64,000 nt of DNA. It comes from Companilactobacillus mindensis DSM 14500. Lineage in GTDB: Bacteria; Bacillota; Bacilli; Lactobacillales; Lactobacillaceae. A model generated the notes under the pieces. The model was not told where the DNA came from, did not search any database, and saw only the letters and a program-made list of their open reading frames with translations. Location: assembly GCF_001434275.1 (NCBI RefSeq), contig NZ_AZEZ01000095.1, forward strand, positions 49,069 through 113,068. Direction: 5' to 3'. Within the stretch, counting starts at the first letter, position 1. The number at the start of each line of letters is the position of its first letter. This document shows positions 7,850 to 15,792 of the stretch, one piece after another. A program made the translations under genes and the position numbers.

Positions 7850-8299
7850 CTACTTATTAACCAATTGAATTTTGTCATTACTGATCAGGTTAGCTTTCAC
7901 CAGCGTATAGCTATTTTGATTATTATCGAAACTGACACGATAAATATCTTTACCAGCCTTGATCAACATACCCTCGGTCAAACTGGAACTATTTGAATAT
8001 ACTTTTTTAGTCGAAACTTTTTTGTCACGCGCCACTGATTTCATCAAGGTCAAAGTCTGACTATTTTTATTGCTGATATCCAATTGTTGCTCGTAGTTGT
8101 TGTAATTAATACCGATGAATAAAATGATTCCTAAAGCAAAGATGATCAACAAATCACGATACTTATTGTCCGAACGATTCTTGAAATATAAAAATCCGGT
8201 GACAAAAATGGCCACTGCTAGAATTAAGATTCCTATAATGAATAAAAAATTAGGTTCATTATTATGAGCCTCTAAATATTTGAACGAATAAAAATTCAT
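7850..8299 (-). CDS. DUF3290 membrane protein
   Basis: 149 residues: two N-terminal membrane helices (PNFLFIIGILILAVAIFVTG and LLIIFALGIILFIGI), then an extracytoplasmic or soluble region ending QLVNK. It matches the DUF3290 family, which is almost always found next to a DUF421 gene as here. GGGGGAAAG stands ahead of the ATG. It is the first gene of the two-gene operon. The promoter lies in the 150-bp region shared with the divergent MarR gene, so that regulator may control the pair. Confidence 0.85.
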   Translation of the reverse strand: MNFYSFKYLEAHNNEPNFLFIIGILILAVAIFVTGFLYFKNRSDNKYRDLLIIFALGIILFIGINYNNYEQQLDISNKNSQTLTLMKSVARDKKVSTKKVYSNSSSLTEGMLIKAGKDIYRVSFDNNQNSYTLVKANLISNDKIQLVNK

Positions 8300-8390
8300 C
8301 TGCTTTCCCCCACTTCTCTCTACAATTATTCGTGATTAGTATAGCAAAAATAACTTTATTTGGAGTTGTTAGCCCTTTTACAATTATTGC

Positions 8391-8419
8391 TTGCGCAAAA
8401 ATGCTATAAGTTTCATAAT
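8391..8419 (+). promoter_or_regulatory. promoter of the MarR gene
   Basis: TTGCGC (8391-8396), a 17-bp spacer, then CATAAT (8414-8419). The -35 box lies inside TTGCGCAA, a perfect 8-bp palindrome that could be part of an operator for the MarR product. Confidence 0.45.
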
Positions 8420-8450
8420 ACGTAAATGTTATTATTATTTTTAGGAAGGA

Positions 8451-8894
8451 GTGATCACTATCAACACTAATTCTAATCTCTGCACGTGGCTGAATATGAA
8501 ACATTTCGAAAATGATGTTCAGAATAAACTGGAGAAAGCTTTGATCAAATACGACTTATCGCCAGTTGAATTCAGCTTTCTTCACTACTTGTATGACCAA
8601 TACGATTCACAAGCTAGTCTGCTAGAAATCAAAGAATCATTGCACCTCAGTGCTGCGGCAGTTTCCAGATTGGCTGTCCGTTTAGAAAACAAAAATTGTC
8701 GTCCTATCATCCGCTATCACAGTGATGACAATCAAAAGGCCGTCTGCTTAAAAATCACTACTTCTGGAATCGAACACTTTAAAATTGCTCAAAAAGTTGC
8801 AAATGAAGTTCTCGATGAAGCATTTGCCAACGCTGACTTTCAAGACTTACGCGATATGATCCTAAATACGAATATAAAACTCAATAAACAATAA
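8451..8894 (+). CDS. MarR-family transcriptional regulator
   Basis: A winged-helix repressor of up to 147 residues. The first helix region is NLCTWLNMKHFENDVQNKL, then LSPVEFSFLHYLYD, a helix-turn-helix around LLEIKESLHLSAAAVSRLA, and a wing with DDNQKAVCLKITTSG. The start is unclear. AGGAAGGAGTGATC at 8443-8456 is an excellent ribosome site, but the GTG at 8451 overlaps it. The next ATG (8496) would remove half of helix 1. An AUC at 8460 has ideal spacing. It is divergent from the DUF3290-DUF421 operon, the usual arrangement for a MarR protein and its target. Confidence 0.8.
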   Translation: MITINTNSNLCTWLNMKHFENDVQNKLEKALIKYDLSPVEFSFLHYLYDQYDSQASLLEIKESLHLSAAAVSRLAVRLENKNCRPIIRYHSDDNQKAVCLKITTSGIEHFKIAQKVANEVLDEAFANADFQDLRDMILNTNIKLNKQ

Positions 8895-8925
8895 AAAATG
8901 TCGATCATAATGACCGGCATTTTTT
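8893..8925 (+). terminator. intrinsic terminator
   Basis: AAAAAATGTCG pairs with CCGGCATTTTTT (one wobble pair) around an 11-nt loop directly after the MarR stop. Confidence 0.75.
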
Positions 8926-9014
8926 ATTGTTCTAAATTAATTCAAAAAAATTTTCATCTGCCCGGAAAACGACAATTTGAGACTCAACTATGTTTTTCAT
9001 TAAATATGCAGCAT

Positions 9015-9062
9015 AAAGAGTGCAACAGAATTCAACTTCTTCCGAGTTCTGTTGTACTCTTT
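9015..9062 (-). terminator. intrinsic terminator of the thioesterase gene
   Basis: AAAGAGT.CAACAGAA pairs with TTCTGTTG.ACTCTTT over an 18-nt loop. It overlaps the thioesterase stop codon and could act on both strands. Confidence 0.7.
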
Positions 9063-9567
9063 ATTTTTGCCATGGAAATTTCAAACTAATATTTTTATTA
9101 AACTTCTCTTGTTCCAACAGTTTCTTCAAACGCTCATCTTGTCTTTTCTGGTAGCCGCTGCAGACGTATTCTGATTCATCACTATCAGGTATGATTCCCG
9201 GCAGAACGACCTCCTTATCCGTTACAACGAAGGTCGAGAAACAAGTTAAACCTAAAAAGCGTTTACCTGTCTTCAAATGCTCACCAATAATCTTAGTAAA
9301 GACTTCAATTGAACGACTGCCAACTCCCGAAACATAAGATTCTGTACACATTGAATCCTGTAATTCAAATGGCAAAATGAAGTTAACTTGATCGATAGAA
9401 GCCGTTACGGTCTCAATTCGGGCAATCCGAGAAGCTGCAATCGAGGAATTGTCATCAATGACTGTTAAAGTTTTTCCACCAAAAACGGTTCCGTGTTCAT
9501 TCAGATCTGAAGAAAACACACGGTGATTACTAATTGAAAGTGTCTGTGAACATTTTAATGTCTCCAT
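9061..9567 (-). CDS. acyl-CoA thioesterase, hot-dog fold (YkhA-like)
   Basis: 168 residues with one hot-dog domain: NEHGTVFGGKTLTVIDDNSS, where the central Asp/Asn region forms the active site, followed by a strand with ASIDQVNFILPFELQD. It should hydrolyse acyl-CoA thioesters in the cytoplasm. The substrate length cannot be deduced. The C-terminal tail is Lys-rich. It is a single gene with its own terminator, next to a tRNA gene. Confidence 0.8.
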   Translation of the reverse strand: METLKCSQTLSISNHRVFSSDLNEHGTVFGGKTLTVIDDNSSIAASRIARIETVTASIDQVNFILPFELQDSMCTESYVSGVGSRSIEVFTKIIGEHLKTGKRFLGLTCFSTFVVTDKEVVLPGIIPDSDESEYVCSGYQKRQDERLKKLLEQEKFNKNISLKFPWQK

Positions 9568-9596
9568 TATCCTACCTCACTTAATTGAAAAAATAA

Positions 9597-9627
9597 GTCA
9601 CGACATTAAGTGATTTAATATCATGAC
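9597..9627 (-). terminator. terminator of tRNA-Arg
   Basis: GTCACGACATTAA pairs with TTAATATCATGAC (two wobble or mismatched positions) over a 5-nt loop, with a T-rich tail on the minus strand. It lies about 30 nt past the tRNA 3' end. Confidence 0.65.
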
Positions 9628-9655
9628 TCATTATTTTTATTTATCAATTGATTAA

Positions 9656-9729
9656 TGATCCCTCCCGGAATCGAACCGGGGACCTACTGCTTAGGAGGCA
9701 GTTGCTCTATCCAACTGGGCCAAGGGACC
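9656..9729 (-). tRNA. tRNA-Arg (anticodon CCT)
   Basis: A 74-nt cloverleaf. The acceptor GGTCCCT pairs with AGGGATC plus discriminator A. The anticodon loop CTCCTAA gives CCT, and the T arm has GGTTCGATTC. CCA is not encoded. Confidence 0.95.
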
Positions 9730-9731
9730 AT

Positions 9732-9767
9732 AAACACACTTTTTATTTTAACTCAAAAAGTGTGTTT
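9732..9767. other. 13-bp hairpin between helicase gene and tRNA-Arg
   Basis: AAACACACTTTTT and its complement enclose a 10-nt loop. On the minus strand there is no T run after the stem, so it is not a classical terminator. It could stabilise or delimit the helicase mRNA 3' end. Confidence 0.4.
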
Positions 9768-9775
9768 AGACTAAA

Positions 9776-11005
9776 TTACTTTTGTTCTGACTTCTTATGA
9801 AAACTACGTTTTCCTTTGTTCTTTTGATCACGTAAACGTTTCTTAGGCTTGTTGTCAGTTTTCGACTTATTCTTTGGAGCGTTATGACGCTTGTTGAATA
9901 CTGGTTTCTTTGAAAGCTTACCTTCGTGATCAACGTAAACTTTCGTTACATCGTAGTCGATCATTTCTTGAAGATTACGCATATCGTGACTATTACCAAA
10001 AGTAATTACTTCGCCACTCTTCCCCATACGACCAGTACGACCAGCACGGTGAACATATTCACTGTCATCACGGGGCATCATGTAGTTGACGATCATATTG
10101 ACATCGTCGATATCCATTCCACGAGCCGCCACATCAGTCGTTAGCATCAAGTTTACTTTCTTACTGGAAAACAACTGTAACGCCGTTTTACGTTGTTGTG
10201 ATGACATCTTGCTATCCAAAGCCACGAAATTAGTCTTGTTATGATTCATATCACTGATAGCTTTGTGCAATGAACGAGAATTACCGAAGAAGACGATTCC
10301 TAAGAATTTCTTGTTGTGTGCTAATTCACGCAAGATAGCATTTTTGATGAATTCATTGTTGGCATCGACGAAGTAATGCTTGATTCCAGCCGTGTAACTT
10401 GTGTCGTTTCGTTGATCGATGACCAAGAAGCTTTGGCCAAACCACTTGTGCATGTCTTTGAAAATGTCATTGCCAGTAGCTGAGAAGAAAGTCATTTGCA
10501 CGTCAGCTGGCATTTGTGAGATGGTGCTGCGAACACTTTCTAGTTTAGATTTGTTCAACATTTCATCAGCTTCATCGACGATGACTGTATTGATCTTGCC
10601 TAATTTCACTTTGCGGCTTTCGACCAATTCGTTCAAACGGCCCAAAGTAGCTACGATGATCTCAGGCTTTTCTTTCAATTTTTTTAATTGACGTGTAGGA
10701 TTAGCTCCCCCAGTCAAAGCTTGAACCTTACAGTCAACCAGTTTAGCCAATGGTTGGATGACATCTCTGACTTGCATGGCTAATTCCTGTGATGGTTCCA
10801 AAATCAATACTTGTAAGCCATCCTTAGGTACTAAAGTCTCAAGCATGGGCATGACAAAACCTAGGGTTTTACCAGAACCTGTTGGGGCCATGGCAACTAA
10901 GTCCTTGCCTTCCTTGAAAGGCATATAGACAGCATCTTGAATCTTAGTCAATGTTTCAAATTGATTTTGCTTAAAATAATCTTGATATAGTTTTGGTATT
11001 TCCAC
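9776..11005 (-). CDS. DEAD-box ATP-dependent RNA helicase
   Basis: About 409 residues with the full motif set: Q-motif region FETLTKIQDAVYMPF, APTGSGKT (I), PSQELAMQ (Ia), VDEADEML (II), FFSATG (III), TDVAARGMD (V) and HRAGRTGRMG (VI). A basic tail (KKRLRDQKNKGKRSFHKK) probably binds RNA. It is of the CshB/YfmL size class and likely acts in ribosome or mRNA metabolism in the cold. I prefer GTG at 11005: AAGGA lies ahead of it, and it falls two bases after the stop of the upstream oxidoreductase gene, so the two are coupled. A longer start at 11044 lacks a ribosome site. Confidence 0.85.
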   Translation of the reverse strand: MEIPKLYQDYFKQNQFETLTKIQDAVYMPFKEGKDLVAMAPTGSGKTLGFVMPMLETLVPKDGLQVLILEPSQELAMQVRDVIQPLAKLVDCKVQALTGGANPTRQLKKLKEKPEIIVATLGRLNELVESRKVKLGKINTVIVDEADEMLNKSKLESVRSTISQMPADVQMTFFSATGNDIFKDMHKWFGQSFLVIDQRNDTSYTAGIKHYFVDANNEFIKNAILRELAHNKKFLGIVFFGNSRSLHKAISDMNHNKTNFVALDSKMSSQQRKTALQLFSSKKVNLMLTTDVAARGMDIDDVNMIVNYMMPRDDSEYVHRAGRTGRMGKSGEVITFGNSHDMRNLQEMIDYDVTKVYVDHEGKLSKKPVFNKRHNAPKNKSKTDNKPKKRLRDQKNKGKRSFHKKSEQK

Positions 11006-11006
11006 T

Positions 11007-12002
11007 TTATTTTTCCTTATCTGCTTCAAAAACAAGTCCTGCACTTATTCTAGCTTGCTCTAATGTTCTGTTGACGATTTGAGCGTATTTTAATAGTTTA
11101 TCATAAGTTTCCGTATCATTTTCATTCATTATTCTAGCAAATTCGACCGCTTCAGAGTCCATAGGATTTTCACTCTTGGTAGTTGGAATATCAGTTACAT
11201 TCTTATTGTCGTCGGCCCAATCAAGATGACGAATATCGCCACCGTTATCGAGCAATAATGTGTCACGACCAAAGTAAATTTCAGAAGACATGTATGAGTT
11301 CTTGGTCTTGCCGACAATTATATTGACGTCAAACTTGGGATAGCTCAATGTCAAACTGCCGCTGCCATCAACGCCGGAAGCCAAAAATTCTGCATCGTAA
11401 TCGACCTTCTTTGGTTGACCAAACAAGACTACTGCATCATAGATCGTATAGACACCTAAGTCATACAAAGCGCCACCAGAGAATTTAGTTGTGAAAATGT
11501 TAGGATTTTTCCCAGCTAGATAGGCGTCATAACGGCTGGAATATTTCATATATGAGAAGGTTGCTCCAGATAATTCATCGCGGTGCTTCTCAACTACTTC
11601 AGCGATTTTTTTGAAAATTGGTTCATGAATGTGTCTAGCAGCTTCAAACAAGTAGACGTGATTCTCACGAGCTAACTTTTCCAAGATCGTAAATTCAGCG
11701 ATTGTTGACGTACTTGGCTTTTCAACGATAACGTTCTTACCGTTTTCCAAAGCCTTCTTAGCTTGACTAAAGTGCAAAGCATTTGGTGAAGCGATGTAAA
11801 CTGTATCAAAATTCATACTCAGAAATTCGTCCAAATCAGTGCTGATAGTAATATCTTTCTTATCCAAGTCCTTAATAAAGCTCTTCGCCTTAGCTTCCGT
11901 CCGTGAATAAACATGGGTTAATGAAAAACTTTTAGTTTCATCGGTAGCTTTAACGAATTGTTCCGTAATCCAATTTGTTCCAATTATTCCTAAACTTATC
12001 AT
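11007..12002 (-). CDS. Gfo/Idh/MocA-family oxidoreductase
   Basis: 331 residues. An N-terminal NAD(P)-binding fold (LGIIGTNWITEQFV) is followed by VYIASPNALHFSQAKKALE and the family signature VIVEKPST, where the Lys helps hydride transfer. The C-terminal substrate domain includes SGGALYDLGVYTIYDAV. Members oxidise or reduce sugars, inositols and related polyols. The substrate here is unknown. AAGGAGAGGTGAT precedes the ATG. The helicase gene follows at once, so the pair is probably one transcript. Confidence 0.8.
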   Translation of the reverse strand: MISLGIIGTNWITEQFVKATDETKSFSLTHVYSRTEAKAKSFIKDLDKKDITISTDLDEFLSMNFDTVYIASPNALHFSQAKKALENGKNVIVEKPSTSTIAEFTILEKLARENHVYLFEAARHIHEPIFKKIAEVVEKHRDELSGATFSYMKYSSRYDAYLAGKNPNIFTTKFSGGALYDLGVYTIYDAVVLFGQPKKVDYDAEFLASGVDGSGSLTLSYPKFDVNIIVGKTKNSYMSSEIYFGRDTLLLDNGGDIRHLDWADDNKNVTDIPTTKSENPMDSEAVEFARIMNENDTETYDKLLKYAQIVNRTLEQARISAGLVFEADKEK

Positions 12003-12030
12003 AAAATCACCTCTCCTTAATTCTACTTAT

Positions 12031-12101
12031 ATGTAAGCGCAATTACCAACAAAAAAATAACTGAATCTTATCATTATGGTATATAATTTTATTCTATACC
12101 A
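12031..12101. promoter_or_regulatory. operator-like sites between the divergent oxidoreductase and permease genes
   Basis: ATGTAAGCGCAATTACCA (from 12031) resembles a cre site with one mismatch. ATGGTATA/TATACCAT forms an 8-bp inverted repeat at about 12075-12101, overlapping a TATAAT-like box. Both are suggestive only. Confidence 0.3.
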
Positions 12102-12125
12102 TTTTGAGGGGAGTACTTTTCTTTT

Positions 12126-13466
12126 ATGAACGACGAAACAGACAAATTTAGTCTGAAAAGGGACCTCGGTTTCTTTCCGGCACTATCAACAGTAATGGGT
12201 CTTGTCATTGGTGGAGGAGTTTTCTTCAAAATCTCCAGTGTTACAGCCGCTACTGGTTCTTCCAGTTTAACGATTTTCGTTTGGATCCTTGCTGGTTTCA
12301 TTACCATCAACGCTGGTTTGACTGTTGCCGAACTCGCATCAGCTTTACCAGTTGCTGGGGGGATTTATAAATATATTGAATATATCTATGGTAAAGTTCC
12401 TGCCTTTTTACTGGCTTGGGCACAATCAGTTATCTATTATCCCGCTGGGATCTCTGCTCTTTCGATCATCTTTGCCACACAAGTTATGAACCTTTGCAAT
12501 ATCTCTAGTACTTGGCAGATTCCTATCGCCATTTCACTGGCTGTTTTCTTATATTTAGTCAATCTATTAGGGGCCAAAGTCGGTGGTCGAATTCAATCGA
12601 TTGCTTTGATTGCTAAACTGATCCCTATCGTATTGATCATCACCGTTGGTATCTTTACGCCAGTAACGCATAACGTCTCACTTTTCCCTATCACCTCGGG
12701 AAACCATGCTAACTTCTGGTCATCAATGGGTGGTGGCCTGTTAGCTACGATGTTTGCTTTCGATGGTTGGATGAACGTTGGTAATTTAGCCGGGGAAATG
12801 AAGAAGCCTGAAAAAGACTTATCTAGATCAATTATCGTTGGGCTTTTCTTTATTACCTTGATTTACGTTTTGATCAGTTTTGTTTTCATCAAGGCCTTGC
12901 CTTTTCATTTAATTCCTGGAAATCAAAACGCTGCCTCCGAAGCTGCCATCAAAATTTTTGGTGATATCGGTGGCAAAATCGTTACTATCGGTATTTTGAT
13001 CTCTGTTTTCGGTTCAGTCAACGGTTATACGATGACTGGTCCTCGGGTCAGTTACGTTCTTGGTACCGACGATGAGATCGTCTTTTCAAAGTTTTTTGGA
13101 AAATTGACAAAGAATACTCGTGTCCCTGCCAATGCTGGTCTGATTCAAACGATCATTGCTATCATCATGATTTTCATGGGAAGTTTTGATTATTTGACCG
13201 ATATGTTGGTTTTCGTAATGTGGATTTTTTCAATGATGATGTTCGTGGGTGTTTTCATCTTGCGTCGTAGCGAACCTGAATTGGAACGTCCGTACAAGAT
13301 CAACTTTTACCCTATTCCACCAATTATCGCTATGGCTGGTGGAGCTTATATCATCATCTCAACCCTGATACGTCAACCTGGATTGGCTTTCATGGGTATC
13401 GGTATTACCTTGTTAGGATTGCCGATTTATTACATTCACTATTTCAACAAAAAAAGGTCGCTTTAA
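12126..13466 (+). CDS. APC-family amino-acid permease (SteT/LAT-like)
   Basis: 446 residues and about 12 membrane helices. The first carries the amino-acid binding Gly-rich motif VMGLVIGGGVFFK. Other signs are ELASALPVAGGIYKYIEYIY, an unwound helix 6 region FAFDGWMNVGNLAGEMKKPE, and PYKINFYPIPP near the end. The set resembles serine/threonine exchangers of the SteT type, but the substrate is uncertain. GAGGGGAG lies 12 bases ahead of the ATG. A terminator overlaps the 3' end. It is transcribed alone and divergently from the oxidoreductase gene. Confidence 0.85.
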   Translation: MNDETDKFSLKRDLGFFPALSTVMGLVIGGGVFFKISSVTAATGSSSLTIFVWILAGFITINAGLTVAELASALPVAGGIYKYIEYIYGKVPAFLLAWAQSVIYYPAGISALSIIFATQVMNLCNISSTWQIPIAISLAVFLYLVNLLGAKVGGRIQSIALIAKLIPIVLIITVGIFTPVTHNVSLFPITSGNHANFWSSMGGGLLATMFAFDGWMNVGNLAGEMKKPEKDLSRSIIVGLFFITLIYVLISFVFIKALPFHLIPGNQNAASEAAIKIFGDIGGKIVTIGILISVFGSVNGYTMTGPRVSYVLGTDDEIVFSKFFGKLTKNTRVPANAGLIQTIIAIIMIFMGSFDYLTDMLVFVMWIFSMMMFVGVFILRRSEPELERPYKINFYPIPPIIAMAGGAYIIISTLIRQPGLAFMGIGITLLGLPIYYIHYFNKKRSL

Positions 13467-13480
13467 TAGCGGCTTTTTTT
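13451..13480 (+). terminator. intrinsic terminator of the permease gene
   Basis: AAAAAGGTCGCT/AGCGGCTTTTTTT, a GC-rich stem with a short loop and seven T. It includes the last codons of the permease gene. Confidence 0.8.
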
Positions 13481-13481
13481 G

Positions 13482-13511
13482 TTGCAGGTTATACTTTTAA
13501 GTAGGTATAGT
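13482..13511 (+). promoter_or_regulatory. promoter of the PTS IIC operon
   Basis: TTGCAG (13482-13487), an 18-bp spacer and TATAGT (13506-13511), 23 bp before the ATG. Confidence 0.5.
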
Positions 13512-13534
13512 AATTAAAATTGTGGGTGATTTTC

Positions 13535-14863
13535 ATGAAAGTTCAATTTAAAAATAAATTGGAAGAACGTTTAGTAAAAACAACCTTAAAAATTCAACAC
13601 TTATTGATCTATCGCATTATTCAGCGGACGCTATTACTAATTTTTCCCTTCGCTTTATTCGGTAGTTTCATCAAAATAATTCAAACTGTCGTCATCGGCC
13701 GAGAAGGATTCTTAACTGATATCTTTCCAAATTTGAACAATGACTTCGTCTATCGACAAATCGACAATATTACTAACGGACTGTACAACATGTCGCTGGG
13801 CTGGGTCTCAGTCATCGCTATCTTCGGTGCGGCCAAATATACCGCCAAATATTACAACCGTGACGACCAAATCGCTGGACTCGTGGGGATCAGTTCCTAT
13901 TTGATTGCCGACTACTCATACTCCAAAGTCCAACCAATTTCCTTTCATCCAGGCATGCTTGGTATGAGAGGTTTGCTCTTTGCCATCGTCTTGGGTATGT
14001 TTATCGGTTGGCTATTCAAAAAGTTCAGTCGGCCCGCTCCCAAACTTCAAAGTAATCAGGTACCAACCAGTGTTTTGGAAAGAGCCTTTATTTCTTGGAA
14101 GCCATTGATTCTTTCACTAATTATCGCAATGATTTTCAGTACCTTTATCAACGTCACCTACTATTCAGAAGCCCCTGGCAACTTTATCAATTCCTTAGCT
14201 ACTGAATACACCTCCCACAATGATTGGACGCAACTACTCAAAACTTTGCTCTTCTCGCTTTATACAATCATCATGTCATTTCTCGGTTGGTCGGGTACTT
14301 ACTCAGCCTTAGGCGTGGAAAAAATGGATGTCCTTTCTACCGTTAACCTCAATTATGCTCTAGAAAAACACACCGCATGGAACGCTCCCAATCCATTCAC
14401 CAGTGCTTCCTTATATCACGGCTTTGCTACTTATGGCGGGACTGGCTGTGTGTTGGGTCTGATCATCGCTATCTTGATAGTAGCTCGGGACAAAGACTTT
14501 CAGACCGTTGCCCGTTGGGCTATGGTCCCTAGTATTTTCAATATCAGTAGCGGCGTTATGACCGGAATTCCCGTCTTATTCAACGTCATCTTTTTAATTC
14601 CATTTATCTTAGCTCCTTTGGCCAACATGTTAATGGCCGCCTTAGCAATCACTTTGCATTTAATGCCACCTAGCGTCTATCCTGTGCCCATTGGAACCCC
14701 AGGACCACTAATTGCCTTCATTGCCACTAACGGCAGCTGGCAGGCCTTAGGATTCTCTGTACTGGCAATTGTTATTTCAACCTGTATTTATATTCCATTC
14801 GTCAAAATGGCTGTCAAAGTAAAAATCTTGGATAATCTTGGTCTTGAAGAAGGTGAAGCTTAA
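13535..14863 (+). CDS. PTS sugar transporter IIC component (lactose/cellobiose type, orphan)
   Basis: 442 residues with about ten membrane helices. The fold resembles the CelB/LacE IIC family: an N-terminal RIIQRTLLLIFPFALFGSF helix, a conserved GFATYGGTGCVLGLIIAIL segment and the loop PIGTPGPLIAFIATNGSWQAL. No IIA or IIB gene is nearby, so it must share energy-coupling proteins with another system, or it works with the following hydrolase in another way. I used ATG 13535, five codons inside the longest frame, because GGGTGAT precedes it. It overlaps the next gene by one base (TAATG). Confidence 0.75.
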   Translation: MKVQFKNKLEERLVKTTLKIQHLLIYRIIQRTLLLIFPFALFGSFIKIIQTVVIGREGFLTDIFPNLNNDFVYRQIDNITNGLYNMSLGWVSVIAIFGAAKYTAKYYNRDDQIAGLVGISSYLIADYSYSKVQPISFHPGMLGMRGLLFAIVLGMFIGWLFKKFSRPAPKLQSNQVPTSVLERAFISWKPLILSLIIAMIFSTFINVTYYSEAPGNFINSLATEYTSHNDWTQLLKTLLFSLYTIIMSFLGWSGTYSALGVEKMDVLSTVNLNYALEKHTAWNAPNPFTSASLYHGFATYGGTGCVLGLIIAILIVARDKDFQTVARWAMVPSIFNISSGVMTGIPVLFNVIFLIPFILAPLANMLMAALAITLHLMPPSVYPVPIGTPGPLIAFIATNGSWQALGFSVLAIVISTCIYIPFVKMAVKVKILDNLGLEEGEA

Positions 14864-15753
14864 TGCGCACTCGTAATTTAAGAAAAAATAAAAATTTTAA
14901 ATATCTAGTAGCGATTGCTATTATCTTAGTTTTGCTAGGTATCCCTTCTTACATTTGGACAAAAAGAAACGTCACTACCTTAGCCGGGCGCTATAATTCA
15001 CCAATGTCACCAGTGATCTTGATTCCTGGTTCCAGCGCCTCAGCTAACCGTTTCGATGACTTAGTTAAAACTGTCAACCGGACATATGGCGAACACCACA
15101 GTCTCCTAAAAATGACCGTTCACACTAACAACAAAATCACTTACAGCGGCAGAATCCGTTCAAACGATGAGCGTCCCTTTATCGTCGTGGGATTTGAGAA
15201 TAACAAAGATGGCTATTCCAACATTAAAAAGCAAGCAGCTTGGTTCAATATTGCTTTCAATCAACTGAAGAAGCGTTACCGTTTCAATAACTTCAATGCT
15301 TTTGGCCATTCCAATGGCGGTTTGATCTGGACACTCTTCTTTGAAAAGTACTTTGACGATTCAACTATCACCGTTAATCAAATGTTGACCGTTGGTACGC
15401 CTTACAACTTCGAAGAAAAGAACACTTCTAATCGGACTCAAATGCTAAACGACCTCGTCAAAAGCCGCGACAAGATTCCGGAAGATCTAACCTACTACTC
15501 CATCGCTGGTACCAAACTTTATACCGATGACGGTATCGTTCCCCTTGGAAGTGTCGATGCTGGAAAATACGTTTACGAAGGCCATATCAAACACTACACG
15601 CTCATTACTTTGACCGGTTCCAAAGCTCAGCACTCCGACATGATCGATAGCAATCAGTTTATTACTATTTTCCATCAATACATCGTCGGTAATGGTATCA
15701 ACAATCCTGGTCGGAACAAGCCAAATAAGAAAGTTCCTAAACCACAGCAATAA
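14863..15753 (+). CDS. DUF915 alpha/beta hydrolase, membrane-anchored or secreted
   Basis: 296 residues. An N-terminal hydrophobic segment (YLVAIAIILVLLGIPSYIW) looks like a signal anchor, so the domain is probably outside the cell. The hydrolase fold shows VILIPGSSASANRF (oxyanion region), the nucleophile elbow FGHSNGG, an acid near SIAGTKLYTDDGIVPLGS and the late His in KAQHSDMID. This is the DUF915 family, common in lactobacilli, of unknown substrate. It overlaps the IIC stop codon, so the two are translated together. Confidence 0.8.
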   Translation: MRTRNLRKNKNFKYLVAIAIILVLLGIPSYIWTKRNVTTLAGRYNSPMSPVILIPGSSASANRFDDLVKTVNRTYGEHHSLLKMTVHTNNKITYSGRIRSNDERPFIVVGFENNKDGYSNIKKQAAWFNIAFNQLKKRYRFNNFNAFGHSNGGLIWTLFFEKYFDDSTITVNQMLTVGTPYNFEEKNTSNRTQMLNDLVKSRDKIPEDLTYYSIAGTKLYTDDGIVPLGSVDAGKYVYEGHIKHYTLITLTGSKAQHSDMIDSNQFITIFHQYIVGNGINNPGRNKPNKKVPKPQQ

Positions 15754-15757
15754 GCCC

Positions 15758-15786
15758 TTGTATTACGCGAATCTTTTAAATACAAT
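15758..15786 (+). promoter_or_regulatory. promoter placed for a leaderless mRNA
   Basis: TTGTAT (15758-15763), a 17-bp spacer and TACAAT (15781-15786) end six bases before the kinase ATG at 15793. The predicted start point therefore coincides with the start codon, and no ribosome site precedes it. Confidence 0.6.
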
Positions 15787-15792
15787 TAGCTT

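Noticed and set aside
8262..8504. 80-codon minus-strand frame over the DUF3290/MarR promoter region
   Set aside because: It covers both promoters and the MarR ribosome site and shows no domain.
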